Shown: in pieces, positions 7,981 to 14,757 of the stretch
Layout of the letters: each line of letters opens with the position of its first letter
Numbering within the stretch: position 1 is the stretch's first letter
From: Halodesulfovibrio spirochaetisodalis
GTDB lineage: Bacteria > Desulfobacterota > Desulfovibrionia > Desulfovibrionales > Desulfovibrionaceae
DNA: 48,006 nt
Direction: 5' to 3'
Assembly: GCF_001672295.1 (NCBI RefSeq)
Contig: NZ_JXMS01000029.1
Coordinates: 1 to 48,006 of the forward strand
Notes under the pieces: model-generated
Told to the model about the DNA's origin: nothing
Seen by the model: the letters and a program-made list of their open reading frames with translations, nothing else
The model's database searches: none
Made by a program: the position numbers and the translations under genes

Positions 7981-8012
7981 AAAAAGGCGACTGCGTATGC
8001 AGTCGCCTTTTC
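7981..8012. terminator. Bidirectional terminator, methyltransferase / peptidase
   Basis: AAAAGGCGACTGC (7982-7994) pairs perfectly with GCAGTCGCCTTTT (7999-8011) around a 4-nt loop. A and T tracts on the two sides allow it to work for both convergent genes. Confidence 0.9.
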
Positions 8013-8040
8013 ATGTTTTTTTTAAGGATGATCGGGTTTG

Positions 8041-9285
8041 CTATTCTATGCAGATCATCTCATACGAGTCGCCGGTGAGGCAGACACTGGCGTCGTCGGT
8101 GACTTCAAATGTGTTTTCAACACCGACCATGCCTATGCCCGGAATGCCGATTTTAGGCTCAAGGGCAATGACGTTTCCTTTTTCAAGCGGTTCGTCAAAT
8201 CCTTTGGCGATAACCGGATGTTCATCAATCCCCAGTCCAATGCCGTGGCCGACAAACTTAACCTTATTTGCACCAAGTGCCATAAAGCCATCTTCAAAGC
8301 CGGCTTTTTCTGCCATCTTGAGTGCTTTTGCATAGAGCTGTGATGGAATGCTTCCGATACGAAGTTCTGCTGCGAGAGTGTTCTGGATTTCAATGCAAGT
8401 GTCATGTGCATTGCGGACAACATCTGGAATAGAGCGTTGTGCTCCAGCCCAGTATACTTGCGTTTTGTCAGTATGGTAGCCTTCGAGAGCAAAGCCGATA
8501 TCAACTGTCAGTGGTGATTTTTCACGCCAGACCTTACCGGCATACCCCATAAATGGAGTCGCTGGATGCTCGCCGATCAGTCCGAGAGGGCCGTTGAAGT
8601 GGCTCGGATAGTTACCGGATTCTCCTGCGGCGATGTGCCCGAGGAAAATATCTTCACCAAAGGTGTTCATGCGCATCATTCCGCAGTGTCCTTTCGCAAA
8701 GAATACTTCCCATGACTTATGGGCAACGTCACGCTCTGTCATGCCGACATGAAGATGTTGTGGCAGGTCATGGTAGAGCGCTTCGTGGTGACGGGCTCCG
8801 CCAAGGCGCAGTTTTTTGAGTTCCCATTCTGTTTTGACAGCTCTGGCTGTTGTTAATACGCGGTCGCATGGGATGAAAGATATATGCGGCAGCTTTTTGC
8901 GCAGGAGATCGCCTACCTGCCAGGTGAGTCCTGCAAAATCTACTGCCACATCAGCTGCTTCTGCAGGTAGAAGAGGAGTGCCCGCATCACTCAGGATAGT
9001 TTCAATATCGCTGAATGAACGGAAGGCATGGATTTCCTCAATGGAACTTTCCAGACGGCAACGCTCGACACCATGACGTGCTATAAGAACGGGTTTACCT
9101 TCTTTAGGGAGCCAGAAGACGCCGTTAGCAAGAGTGCCTGTGAGATAGTACAGCTGGATGCGTGAGAAAATGAGCATCCCTGAAACACCGGGCATTACTT
9201 GATCCAGCAGTTTGCGACAGCGGGCATGCCGAAGGGCAAGCTCTTCTGCAGGTACTTTTTCGATTACTGGTAGAATTTTAGTCAT
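8041..9285 (-). CDS. M24 family metallopeptidase (Xaa-Pro peptidase-like)
   Basis: A 414-residue member of the creatinase/prolidase/aminopeptidase P family, which cleaves Xaa-Pro peptide bonds or related substrates using two metal ions. The N-terminal creatinase-type domain (about 1-165) is followed by the pita-bread catalytic domain. Candidate metal ligands are the two aspartates in VDIGFALEGYHTDKT (near 258-269), the histidine of GHGIGLGIDEHP (near 344), and the glutamates in ALEPKIGIPG and GVENTFEVT (near 373 and 388). I chose the ATG at 9285, with AGGAG at 9291-9295, over an upstream in-frame ATG at 9339 that lacks a ribosome site. It stands alone, convergent with the methyltransferase gene. 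The peptide substrate is unknown. Confidence 0.87.
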   Translation of the reverse strand: MTKILPVIEKVPAEELALRHARCRKLLDQVMPGVSGMLIFSRIQLYYLTGTLANGVFWLPKEGKPVLIARHGVERCRLESSIEEIHAFRSFSDIETILSDAGTPLLPAEAADVAVDFAGLTWQVGDLLRKKLPHISFIPCDRVLTTARAVKTEWELKKLRLGGARHHEALYHDLPQHLHVGMTERDVAHKSWEVFFAKGHCGMMRMNTFGEDIFLGHIAAGESGNYPSHFNGPLGLIGEHPATPFMGYAGKVWREKSPLTVDIGFALEGYHTDKTQVYWAGAQRSIPDVVRNAHDTCIEIQNTLAAELRIGSIPSQLYAKALKMAEKAGFEDGFMALGANKVKFVGHGIGLGIDEHPVIAKGFDEPLEKGNVIALEPKIGIPGIGMVGVENTFEVTDDASVCLTGDSYEMICIE

Positions 9286-9516
9286 AATAGCTCCTTGGAT
9301 ATGCCCGTTGGTTATATGCCAATCTGACTCTGTGAGCAATGAAGAGATGAACTGCTGGTGTTCGCAAAGAATTCAGTATACAGAAACCGGAGCTGGCTTG
9401 GTCATGCTATGGTAGACTGCATACACGACACTGTAAGTATTTCTGTTAGTGGTCTGCTGCATTGACAGCCGAAGGCGGACAGTATTCTGTCTTGCAATAC
9501 TTTCTGTGAGGAAAAT

Positions 9517-9936
9517 ATGATTTTTGATGAAACCATGCGCGATGCTCTTGCCGAGGCAAAAGTGATTGCGGTTATCGGTGCAAAAGATAAAGCCGGTCAG
9601 CCTGTAAATATGGTCGGTACATATCTTATAGATCAGGGATATACTGTAATCCCTGTGCATCCTATACGGCAGAATGTATGGGGATTAACCACATATAAAA
9701 CAATTGCTGATATTCCGGTTCCAGTTGATATCGTTAATGTATTCCGTGCGTCCCAGTACTGTGCGGATCATGCGGACGAAGTTCTGGAGCTGAAGCATAC
9801 GCCGAAAATGTTTTGGATGCAGTCCGGTATCAGAAGTCAGGAAGCCGGCGAAAAACTTGCTGCCAATGGCATTGCTGTTGTTGAAGACAAATGCATTATG
9901 GTCGAGCACAGCAGACTTGGTTTGGAGACGAAATAG
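9517..9936 (+). CDS. CoA-binding domain protein (YccU-like)
   Basis: A 139-residue single-domain Rossmann protein of the CoA_binding_2 / YccU family. The nucleotide-binding stretch VIAVIGAKDKAGQPVNMVGTYL starts near residue 16, and VIPVHP and VWGLTTYKTIADIP are typical of this family, which resembles the CoA-binding part of succinyl-CoA synthetase alpha. Members are widespread but mostly of unknown role; CoA binding is known for the fold and not proven for this protein. A GAGGA ribosome site precedes the ATG. Its stop codon touches the next start codon, so the two genes are translationally coupled. Confidence 0.85.
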   Translation: MIFDETMRDALAEAKVIAVIGAKDKAGQPVNMVGTYLIDQGYTVIPVHPIRQNVWGLTTYKTIADIPVPVDIVNVFRASQYCADHADEVLELKHTPKMFWMQSGIRSQEAGEKLAANGIAVVEDKCIMVEHSRLGLETK

Positions 9937-10380
9937 ATGAAAGAAGCATTTGATTGTCAGATGTGCGGACACTGTTGTGAGGGCGAAGGTGGTATTATTG
10001 TCAGCCCTACAGATCTGGTACGCATTACTGAACATTTACATATGTCTGCTGAAGAATTTACCGAGAAATACGGTGAAATCAAAGACGGGAAACTGCGCAT
10101 TCGCGTAGGTGAAGATAAGTACTGTATCTTTTTTGTGCAGGGAAAAGGGTGCGGTGTACATGTGGCTAAACCGGATATTTGTCGCGCGTGGCCGTACTTT
10201 CGCGGCAATGTGATTGATTCTGAGTCGTGGGAAATGGCTAAAGACTTTTGTCCGGGCATCCGAAGAGATGTTAGCCATGATGAATTTGCCAGGCAGGGGC
10301 GCGCCTACTTACGTGGGCACAATCTGCTTGCCAGTGACAAAGATTGCGAGGCACGTGCGCTTATTCTTGATGATGAATAG
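9937..10380 (+). CDS. YkgJ-type cysteine cluster protein
   Basis: A 147-residue protein of the CxxCxxCC / YkgJ family (putative zinc- or iron-binding). Cysteines C7, C10, C13 and C14 form CQMCGHCC, followed by further cysteines around residues 63, 72 and 82 in YCIFF, GCGVH and ICRAWPYF. These are expected to bind a metal or Fe-S cluster; the family has been linked to Fe-S oxidoreductase-like or metal-chelating roles without a settled function. The gene starts immediately after the stop codon of the CoA-binding gene, which suggests a joint task. A hairpin with a T-run follows. Confidence 0.82.
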   Translation: MKEAFDCQMCGHCCEGEGGIIVSPTDLVRITEHLHMSAEEFTEKYGEIKDGKLRIRVGEDKYCIFFVQGKGCGVHVAKPDICRAWPYFRGNVIDSESWEMAKDFCPGIRRDVSHDEFARQGRAYLRGHNLLASDKDCEARALILDDE

Positions 10381-10691
10381 GCGGGCATTGTTTCGCAACG
10401 TATTGTGACTTTTCTGAAAAGGCTGGGTATTCATAGGAATGATCTTATGAATCCGGCCTTTTTTTATATATACTGTTAGAGCTGAGTATAGATCGTGCAA
10501 TTACAAAATGTTATTGTATGATGCATGCTCAGAAGACTGATCTGCCTAGGGGGGCAGTCTCAATCCGTTTCGCTTGCTGTGTATTTCCGTTTTCTGCTCG
10601 TACGGGCTTGGAACATTGAGCTGTCTGAAACAGGGTTGTGCATCATACTATTTTCTTAGAGCAGATCGGCTGCTTGCTTTATGGAGGAACC
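10381..10691. other. Intergenic region before the J-domain gene
   Basis: About 310 bp. It holds the terminator at 10418-10468 and a small hairpin (AGACTG 10534-10539 with CAGTCT 10555-10560, G-rich loop). The J-domain gene promoter should lie here but I cannot point to it. An open frame from 10638 joins the J-domain gene in frame but begins without a ribosome site. Confidence 0.5.
10418..10468 (+). terminator. Terminator after the YkgJ-type gene
   Basis: An interrupted stem joins AAAAGGCTGG...ATTCATA with TATGAATCCGGCCTTTT, followed by a T-run. It is likely to end the two-gene transcript. Confidence 0.7.
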
Positions 10692-11558
10692 GTGACTTTA
10701 CGCGAATGCTATAAATTACTGAATGTACCGAACGGAGCGCCGGAAGATGTTGTTAAACAGGCGTACCGTAAGCGGGCCTTTGAGCTGCACCCTGACTTGC
10801 ACCCTGATGATCCTAATGCGTCACGTAACTTTCAGCGGTTGAATGAAGCATACGTTATCATTACCTCAACAGCAAAAAATGAAGCGTTCTCCGGTAGAGG
10901 AACTTCCTCCCGCAGAAACGAGTCTTCCGGTAAGCAGCGCTCAGCAGCATATGGATATCGCTCCCAACGGGATTCGCGCGACAGTACTGTGCGTGACCGT
11001 GCTCGTGCAGCATATCGTAAAGCAAAAACAAATTTTGATGCGAACAAGAATAAAGCAACCAGAGGTGGCGATACATATAATAAGCCGCAGCAGGAGTTTG
11101 ATGACTCCTTCTGGAATGCAGAACAGCGCAGTTACTCGAAAGAATCTGTACTTAATGAGATTTTAAACGATCCGTTTGCAAAGCGGGTGTTTGAAGATAT
11201 CTACAGCGAAATAAGGCGTGATGGCGGTAAAACGGTGCCTGCTGCTCCGAAAAAACGTAAGTTTTCCATGCAGTGGGGCGAAAGAGATATTTCCGTTGAT
11301 ATGACCGGCGGTGTGAAAGGCTGGCTGCAGCGGCAGCTGGATGACACACAGGTGATGCATTTACCGATGCAGAACCTGCGCCCGGGCGCCAAAGTGCGTT
11401 TGACCCTGTCTCAGGGATTGAGTGGTGGAACACGTCAGTTGGAAATTACCTTACCTGACAGTTTTCGCGTCGGACAACCAATTCGCTTGCGGAATCTGGG
11501 AAGAAAGATCGGCGGTTGGGTCGGAGATCTGTACCTGACTATTCATGGTCGTATGTAA
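10692..11558 (+). CDS. J-domain co-chaperone with DnaJ-type C-terminal domain
   Basis: A 288-residue Hsp40-like protein expected to stimulate DnaK. The J domain spans about residues 3-62 with HPD twice in ELHPDLHPDD (33-35 and 37-39); the first fits the catalytic motif. A Ser/Arg-rich low-complexity stretch (about 65-130) follows, and a single DnaJ C-terminal beta domain (about 215-288, ending GDLYLTIHGRM). The cysteine-rich zinc domain of true DnaJ is absent, so it is a CbpA-like or type III-like protein. I use the GTG at 10692 with GGAGG at 10683-10687; an in-frame ATG at 10638 lacks a ribosome site. An intergenic repeat follows the stop. Confidence 0.83.
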   Translation: MTLRECYKLLNVPNGAPEDVVKQAYRKRAFELHPDLHPDDPNASRNFQRLNEAYVIITSTAKNEAFSGRGTSSRRNESSGKQRSAAYGYRSQRDSRDSTVRDRARAAYRKAKTNFDANKNKATRGGDTYNKPQQEFDDSFWNAEQRSYSKESVLNEILNDPFAKRVFEDIYSEIRRDGGKTVPAAPKKRKFSMQWGERDISVDMTGGVKGWLQRQLDDTQVMHLPMQNLRPGAKVRLTLSQGLSGGTRQLEITLPDSFRVGQPIRLRNLGRKIGGWVGDLYLTIHGRM

Positions 11559-11619
11559 CTGGCTGAACATATTTCTTATTCTGGCAGCTAATGGTGTTGT
11601 CAACAGGCGGAGGCTCAGT

Positions 11620-11830
11620 GTCTCCGACGGGCAGGCGGGCGTTGCCCCCTGCACCCCCACAAGGGGACGTGTCCCCTTGCCCCCCCCATTATACGCGAGC
11701 CAGCTTCCTAGTTACGGTGTTGGAAGCCGCGGATACGCTAACTTTCCATAGCAAAAGAAAAAGGCTGGCCTTCATTTGAAGGTCAGCCTTATTTTTTGAA
11801 AGGTGATGAGGCATAAGGTGAGAGGCAATG
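11620..11830 (+). repeat. Intergenic GC-rich repeat, copy 2
   Basis: Positions 11620-11679 match 4428-4487 in all 60 positions. The following part is diverged but keeps GGAAGCCGCGGATACG (from 11722), a terminator hairpin at the same relative place, and GAAAGGTGATGAGGCATAAG after it. As in copy 1, it begins shortly after the stop codon of a plus-strand gene. Confidence 0.85.
11759..11798 (+). terminator. Terminator of the J-domain gene
   Basis: AAGGCTGGCCTTCA (11761-11774) pairs with TGAAGGTCAGCCTT (11777-11790), with one G-T pair and a loop opening in the middle, followed by ATTTTTT. It occupies the same place in repeat copy 2 as the hairpin at 4566-4600 in copy 1, yet has a different stem sequence. 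Confidence 0.8.
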
Positions 11831-11925
11831 CTAAAACAGTCTGGTGTCGCGAGAAAAGTTTTTTGCAAACAGCCCCGCTGACAAGCGTCTTTGAAAGCAG
11901 CAATCGCTACAGGGTCTTTGGGTAA

Positions 11926-12375
11926 TTAAAATTCTCTGTCGAGCAGCAGGTGTGAGAAGTACCCCACAACTGCGGCAAGGTAGAACGGCAGGGTTACAGT
12001 CCACTCTTCTCTAAAGAATATCCAAGGCAGCGCAATGAGCGGTGCAGGGACAAGCAGCATGGCCCACCATGTATGTGTCCAGCCTCTGTGTTTGCCCAAA
12101 GCCGGAAGCATGGCAAATAATCCTAAAATAGCAGCCCATTGATAATAATGATTTACAATGAGCAGGATATCCGTGATGGCCATAATGGAGTAAAAGAAGT
12201 TCTGCCCCTTGGATTCGGTGTCTGTGTCTGGAAATAACGATGCCATTACTGCAATGGCGAAGAGAGCAGAAAGAAGCCAGATGTCATTAGGGAGGTATGA
12301 AAAGTAAACTGCTGCTGCGAGAGCACCGCCACCTACTGCTGCGCCCCCCGCAAGGTGTCCTTTATATCCGGGCAT
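11926..12375 (-). CDS. YdjM-type membrane protein (putative metal-dependent hydrolase)
   Basis: A 149-residue protein with four or so hydrophobic segments. It carries the motifs of the LexA-binding inner-membrane-associated hydrolase family (YdjM): an early histidine in KGHLAGGAAVGG, FPDTDTESKGQ near residue 49, HRGWTHTWWA near residue 94, and a final LLLDREF. These His/Asp residues are thought to bind metal. No substrate is known; E. coli YdjM is SOS-controlled, but I see no LexA box here. AGGAA lies 8 nt before the ATG. The coding sequence is short and ends right at the last motif, though the motif set is complete. Confidence 0.75.
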   Translation of the reverse strand: MPGYKGHLAGGAAVGGGALAAAVYFSYLPNDIWLLSALFAIAVMASLFPDTDTESKGQNFFYSIMAITDILLIVNHYYQWAAILGLFAMLPALGKHRGWTHTWWAMLLVPAPLIALPWIFFREEWTVTLPFYLAAVVGYFSHLLLDREF

Positions 12376-12559
12376 ACTATTTCCTTGTGTTGAAATATTG
12401 TTTATGCGGTAAGGTACTGAAAATATGTGTAGTAGTAAAGATAGTACAACAGGGGAAAGTGTTGTCGGGCTGCAGTTTTTAGTATCTACCCATTTGTTAT
12501 AAAAGTGTTTTTGTTATTTGAAATCATGGTACACAGTTGTTTTATGGGCATAATACAGA

Positions 12560-12702
12560 GTGTGTAGAGCAGGACGGGCACGCTGCCTGTTTGCACATAA
12601 AGCGCCGGGGGGACGCCCTCGGCCAATGGAAACACTCCGAGCCTTCGGGTTGATGAGCGGGAAAAAGAGCGAATTTGGGTTCGCTTTTTTTCCCGTTTTA
12701 AC
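12560..12702 (+). ncRNA. GC-rich folded block ending in a terminator; possible small RNA or repeat
   Basis: Within AT-rich DNA, 12575-12660 is GC-rich and has nested hairpins, including GCCGGGGG...CCCTCGGC (12603-12622). It ends in a strong stem, CGGGAAAAAGAGCGAA with TTCGCTTTTTTTCCCG (about 12658-12695), followed by TTTT. A CATAAT string at 12549-12554 could be a -10 element. It may be a small RNA, or one more Desulfovibrio-type intergenic repeat with its terminator. I recognise no known RNA family. Confidence 0.3.
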
Positions 12703-12734
12703 GTTCTGCGGCGTAGAATAGTTTTTCAATAGTA

Positions 12735-12783
12735 TTTGAGCGATCAATCAAAAATAAAATCAAAAGGTGATTGAACGCTCAAA
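12735..12783. promoter_or_regulatory. 16-bp inverted repeat, candidate operator upstream of hdr-flx
   Basis: TTTGAGCGATCAATCA (12735-12750) and TGATTGAACGCTCAAA (12768-12783) are reverse complements at 15 of 16 positions, with a 17-nt A-rich spacer. There is no U-run. It lies about 150 nt before the best promoter candidate for hdrC, a distance that would suit an activator site; it could also be one side of the upstream block. The regulator is unknown. Confidence 0.45.
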
Positions 12784-12924
12784 TCAGGATAAAGTTTCAA
12801 TTATTTCGAGTTTTCAAGTAAAATGTTATAGTTATTGTAATGATAAAATCACAAAACAGTGTTTTTTTTGATGTTTTTCTCAAGGGGTAAATTCAAAAAA
12901 AACGACTATATGGGTTGCCAATGT

Positions 12925-12954
12925 TTGTTAGCAGAGTTAGTCTATGTATATAAA
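12925..12954 (+). promoter_or_regulatory. Candidate promoter of hdr-flx operon
   Basis: TTGTTA (12925-12930) is followed after 16-18 nt by overlapping TATATA/TATAAA (12947-12954). Transcription from here would give a leader of about 340 nt before hdrC. By-eye call only. Confidence 0.3.
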
Positions 12955-13300
12955 TTATTGTGATGCACTTCGGGTAATGTTTTTTGTGATTGGTACCCAC
13001 AATAGTGACAACTTGAAGTTGAAATTGATGATGTGAAAAAGAGCGTATGTGCTGTTTTCAAATCCTGTTGCAGGATTTTGTTGCTTATGGGTTAAAGCAA
13101 CAAAAAAATATCTGCGCAGTTTTTGTTCCTGCTGCACTGGCTGCATCTGTAGTCGTCGCTGTTTTTCCTTTGATGCATGTCGGTTGGGGTCTGTCTTGCT
13201 TCGGAGTTCTTCTTTTCTCGTATCACGCTTACTGAACTGGTGTTGTGGCATGTATTGTATGCCAAATTGCTGCCGTTTTCAGTCAACATTCGGAGGAGCC

Positions 13301-13870
13301 ATGGAAACCATCCCTCTTAACTCACCGGATAAAGATTTCATCCGTGAAGTTCAGGAGAGAAGTGGACAGAATGTGCAATCTTGCTACCAGTGTGGCAACT
13401 GCACAGCTGGCTGTCCTTATAACTTTGCGTACGACGTGTCTGTAAGCCGCATTATGCGTCTCGTACAGCTCGGTCAGCGCGAAGCTGTTCTTAAAAGCCA
13501 TTCCATATGGCTGTGTGCAACCTGTCAGTCCTGTACAACTCGTTGTCCTAACAGTATAGAAGTCGCCAAAATTATGGATGTTCTGCGTCACATGGCACGT
13601 GAAGCAGGATATGCAACAGAACGGAACGTTAAAGCATTTGGCGATGCTTTCCTTGAGTCGGTCGAAAAGCACGGTCGTGTGTATGAACTTGGTGTAACTG
13701 CTTCATATGTCAAAAAGACCGGTAGATTCTGGACAGATGTAGATCTTGCTCCGGCAATGCTTCCTAAAAATAAGCTTTCGATTAAGCCGCACGAAATTCG
13801 CGGTAAAGAGCACGTTGCTGAGATCTTCAAAAGATACAGAGAACGTGATGCCGCCAAGGAGAATCGCTAA
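13301..13870 (+). CDS. hdrC: Heterodisulfide reductase-like subunit C
   Basis: Iron-sulfur subunit of the soluble HdrABC complex, 189 residues. Two [4Fe-4S] sites are visible: C28, C31, C34 and C38 in CYQCGNCTAGCP, and C72, C75, C78 and C82 in CATCQSCTTRCP. It should carry electrons between HdrA and the catalytic HdrB. The start at 13301 has GGAGGAG just upstream and begins METIPLNSPD, as expected for the family; the open frame further upstream is rejected. First gene of a seven-gene operon; its stop overlaps the hdrB start (TAATG). Confidence 0.93.
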   Translation: METIPLNSPDKDFIREVQERSGQNVQSCYQCGNCTAGCPYNFAYDVSVSRIMRLVQLGQREAVLKSHSIWLCATCQSCTTRCPNSIEVAKIMDVLRHMAREAGYATERNVKAFGDAFLESVEKHGRVYELGVTASYVKKTGRFWTDVDLAPAMLPKNKLSIKPHEIRGKEHVAEIFKRYRERDAAKENR

Positions 13871-14745
13871 TGTCTATTTCTGTAGGATACTACCCGGGCT
13901 GTTCCGGTAGTGGCACGTCTGTAGAATACGACAAGTCCACCCGCGCAGTCTGTAAGAAGCTCGGAATCGAGCTTACCGAAATCGACGATTGGAGCTGTTG
14001 TGGCTCCACTCCGGCTCATACAGTAGACCATACTCTTTCTGCGGCGCTTTCTGCACGTAACCTTGTTCTTGCAGCAAAGCAGGGTCAGGAAGAAGTGGTA
14101 ACCCCTTGCCCTAGCTGTCTTGCCAACCTTCGCACAGCGTCTCATAAAATTGAAGATGAAGCCTACCGTCCTAAGGTTGAAGCGCTTCTCGACGATTCTT
14201 GCGAAAGTGCAGCAACCGTAGCTTCCACGCTGCAGTTGATTGTAGAAAAAGTTGGTCTCGATGCTATCAAAAAAGCAGTTGTAAAGCCGCTTAAAGACCT
14301 TAACGTAGCTTGTTACTACGGCTGCATCATGAACCGTCCGCCGGAACTTATGCAGTTTGATGATCCTGAAAATCCAATGGCGATGGACAAGATCATGGAA
14401 GCGTGTGGCGCAACAGTCCTGCCTTTCCCGCTTAAAGTTGAATGCTGCGGTGCAGCTGCAGGCATGCCGAAAAAAGAGATTGTAACCGAACTTTCAGGGC
14501 GTCTGCTCAATGTGGCAGATTCTTTGAACACAGAAATTATCGTAACCGCCTGTCCACTGTGTCAGATGAACCTTGATCTTCGTCAGGGACAGGTAAACCG
14601 TGCAAACGGTACCGGCTACGATATTCCGGTTGTGTACTTCACACAGCTGCTCGGTTTGGCTCTTGGTCTTTCTGCCGACGAGGTTGGCTTGTCCAAACTC
14701 GTAGTAGACCCGACACCTCGTCTGCGTTTTGCTGGCGTTTTATAG
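13870..14745 (+). CDS. hdrB: Heterodisulfide reductase-like subunit B
   Basis: Catalytic subunit that reduces a disulfide-type substrate. It contains both CCG domains, each of which in characterised HdrB binds a noncubane [4Fe-4S] cluster: C11, C43-C44, C80 and C83 in the first; C148/C152, C192-C193, C228 and C231 in the second. 291 residues is the normal length. In methanogens the substrate is CoM-S-S-CoB; sulfate reducers lack those cofactors, so the physiological acceptor is something else, and DsrC has been proposed. Start overlaps hdrC by one base; 12 nt separate it from hdrA. Confidence 0.94.
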   Translation: MSISVGYYPGCSGSGTSVEYDKSTRAVCKKLGIELTEIDDWSCCGSTPAHTVDHTLSAALSARNLVLAAKQGQEEVVTPCPSCLANLRTASHKIEDEAYRPKVEALLDDSCESAATVASTLQLIVEKVGLDAIKKAVVKPLKDLNVACYYGCIMNRPPELMQFDDPENPMAMDKIMEACGATVLPFPLKVECCGAAAGMPKKEIVTELSGRLLNVADSLNTEIIVTACPLCQMNLDLRQGQVNRANGTGYDIPVVYFTQLLGLALGLSADEVGLSKLVVDPTPRLRFAGVL

Positions 14746-14757
14746 CAAGGAGAGAGT

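Larger units (their letters stand above)
11559..11925. other. Intergenic region with second repeat copy
   Basis: About 370 bp between the convergent J-domain gene and the YdjM-type gene. It holds the repeat copy 2 and its terminator. After 11830 I see nothing recognisable. Short frames here are translations of the repeat. Confidence 0.7.
12376..13300. other. Long intergenic region upstream of hdr-flx operon
   Basis: 925 bp without a supported gene, the longest gap in the window. It holds a GC-rich folded block with terminator (about 12560-12700), a 16-bp inverted repeat (12735-12783), an AT-rich promoter-like stretch (about 12915-12960), a hairpin at 13060-13078, and a small inverted repeat TGGCAT...ATGCCA (13246-13264) 36 nt before hdrC. 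The frame is open from 13049 into hdrC, but the predicted extension is Cys/Ser-rich and not family-like. Confidence 0.6.

Noticed and set aside
12514-12747. 77-codon minus-strand frame
   Set aside because: It reads through a terminator and a GC-rich folded block, so it is most likely a translation of a repeat or RNA.
12958-12973. Possible Rex-type site (TTGTGA...) before hdrC
   Set aside because: Only one half fits; the second half does not match TTCACAA.
13049-13300. In-frame N-terminal extension of hdrC
   Set aside because: The frame is open, but the extension is rich in Cys and Ser without family similarity, and GGAGGAG lies right before ATG 13301.
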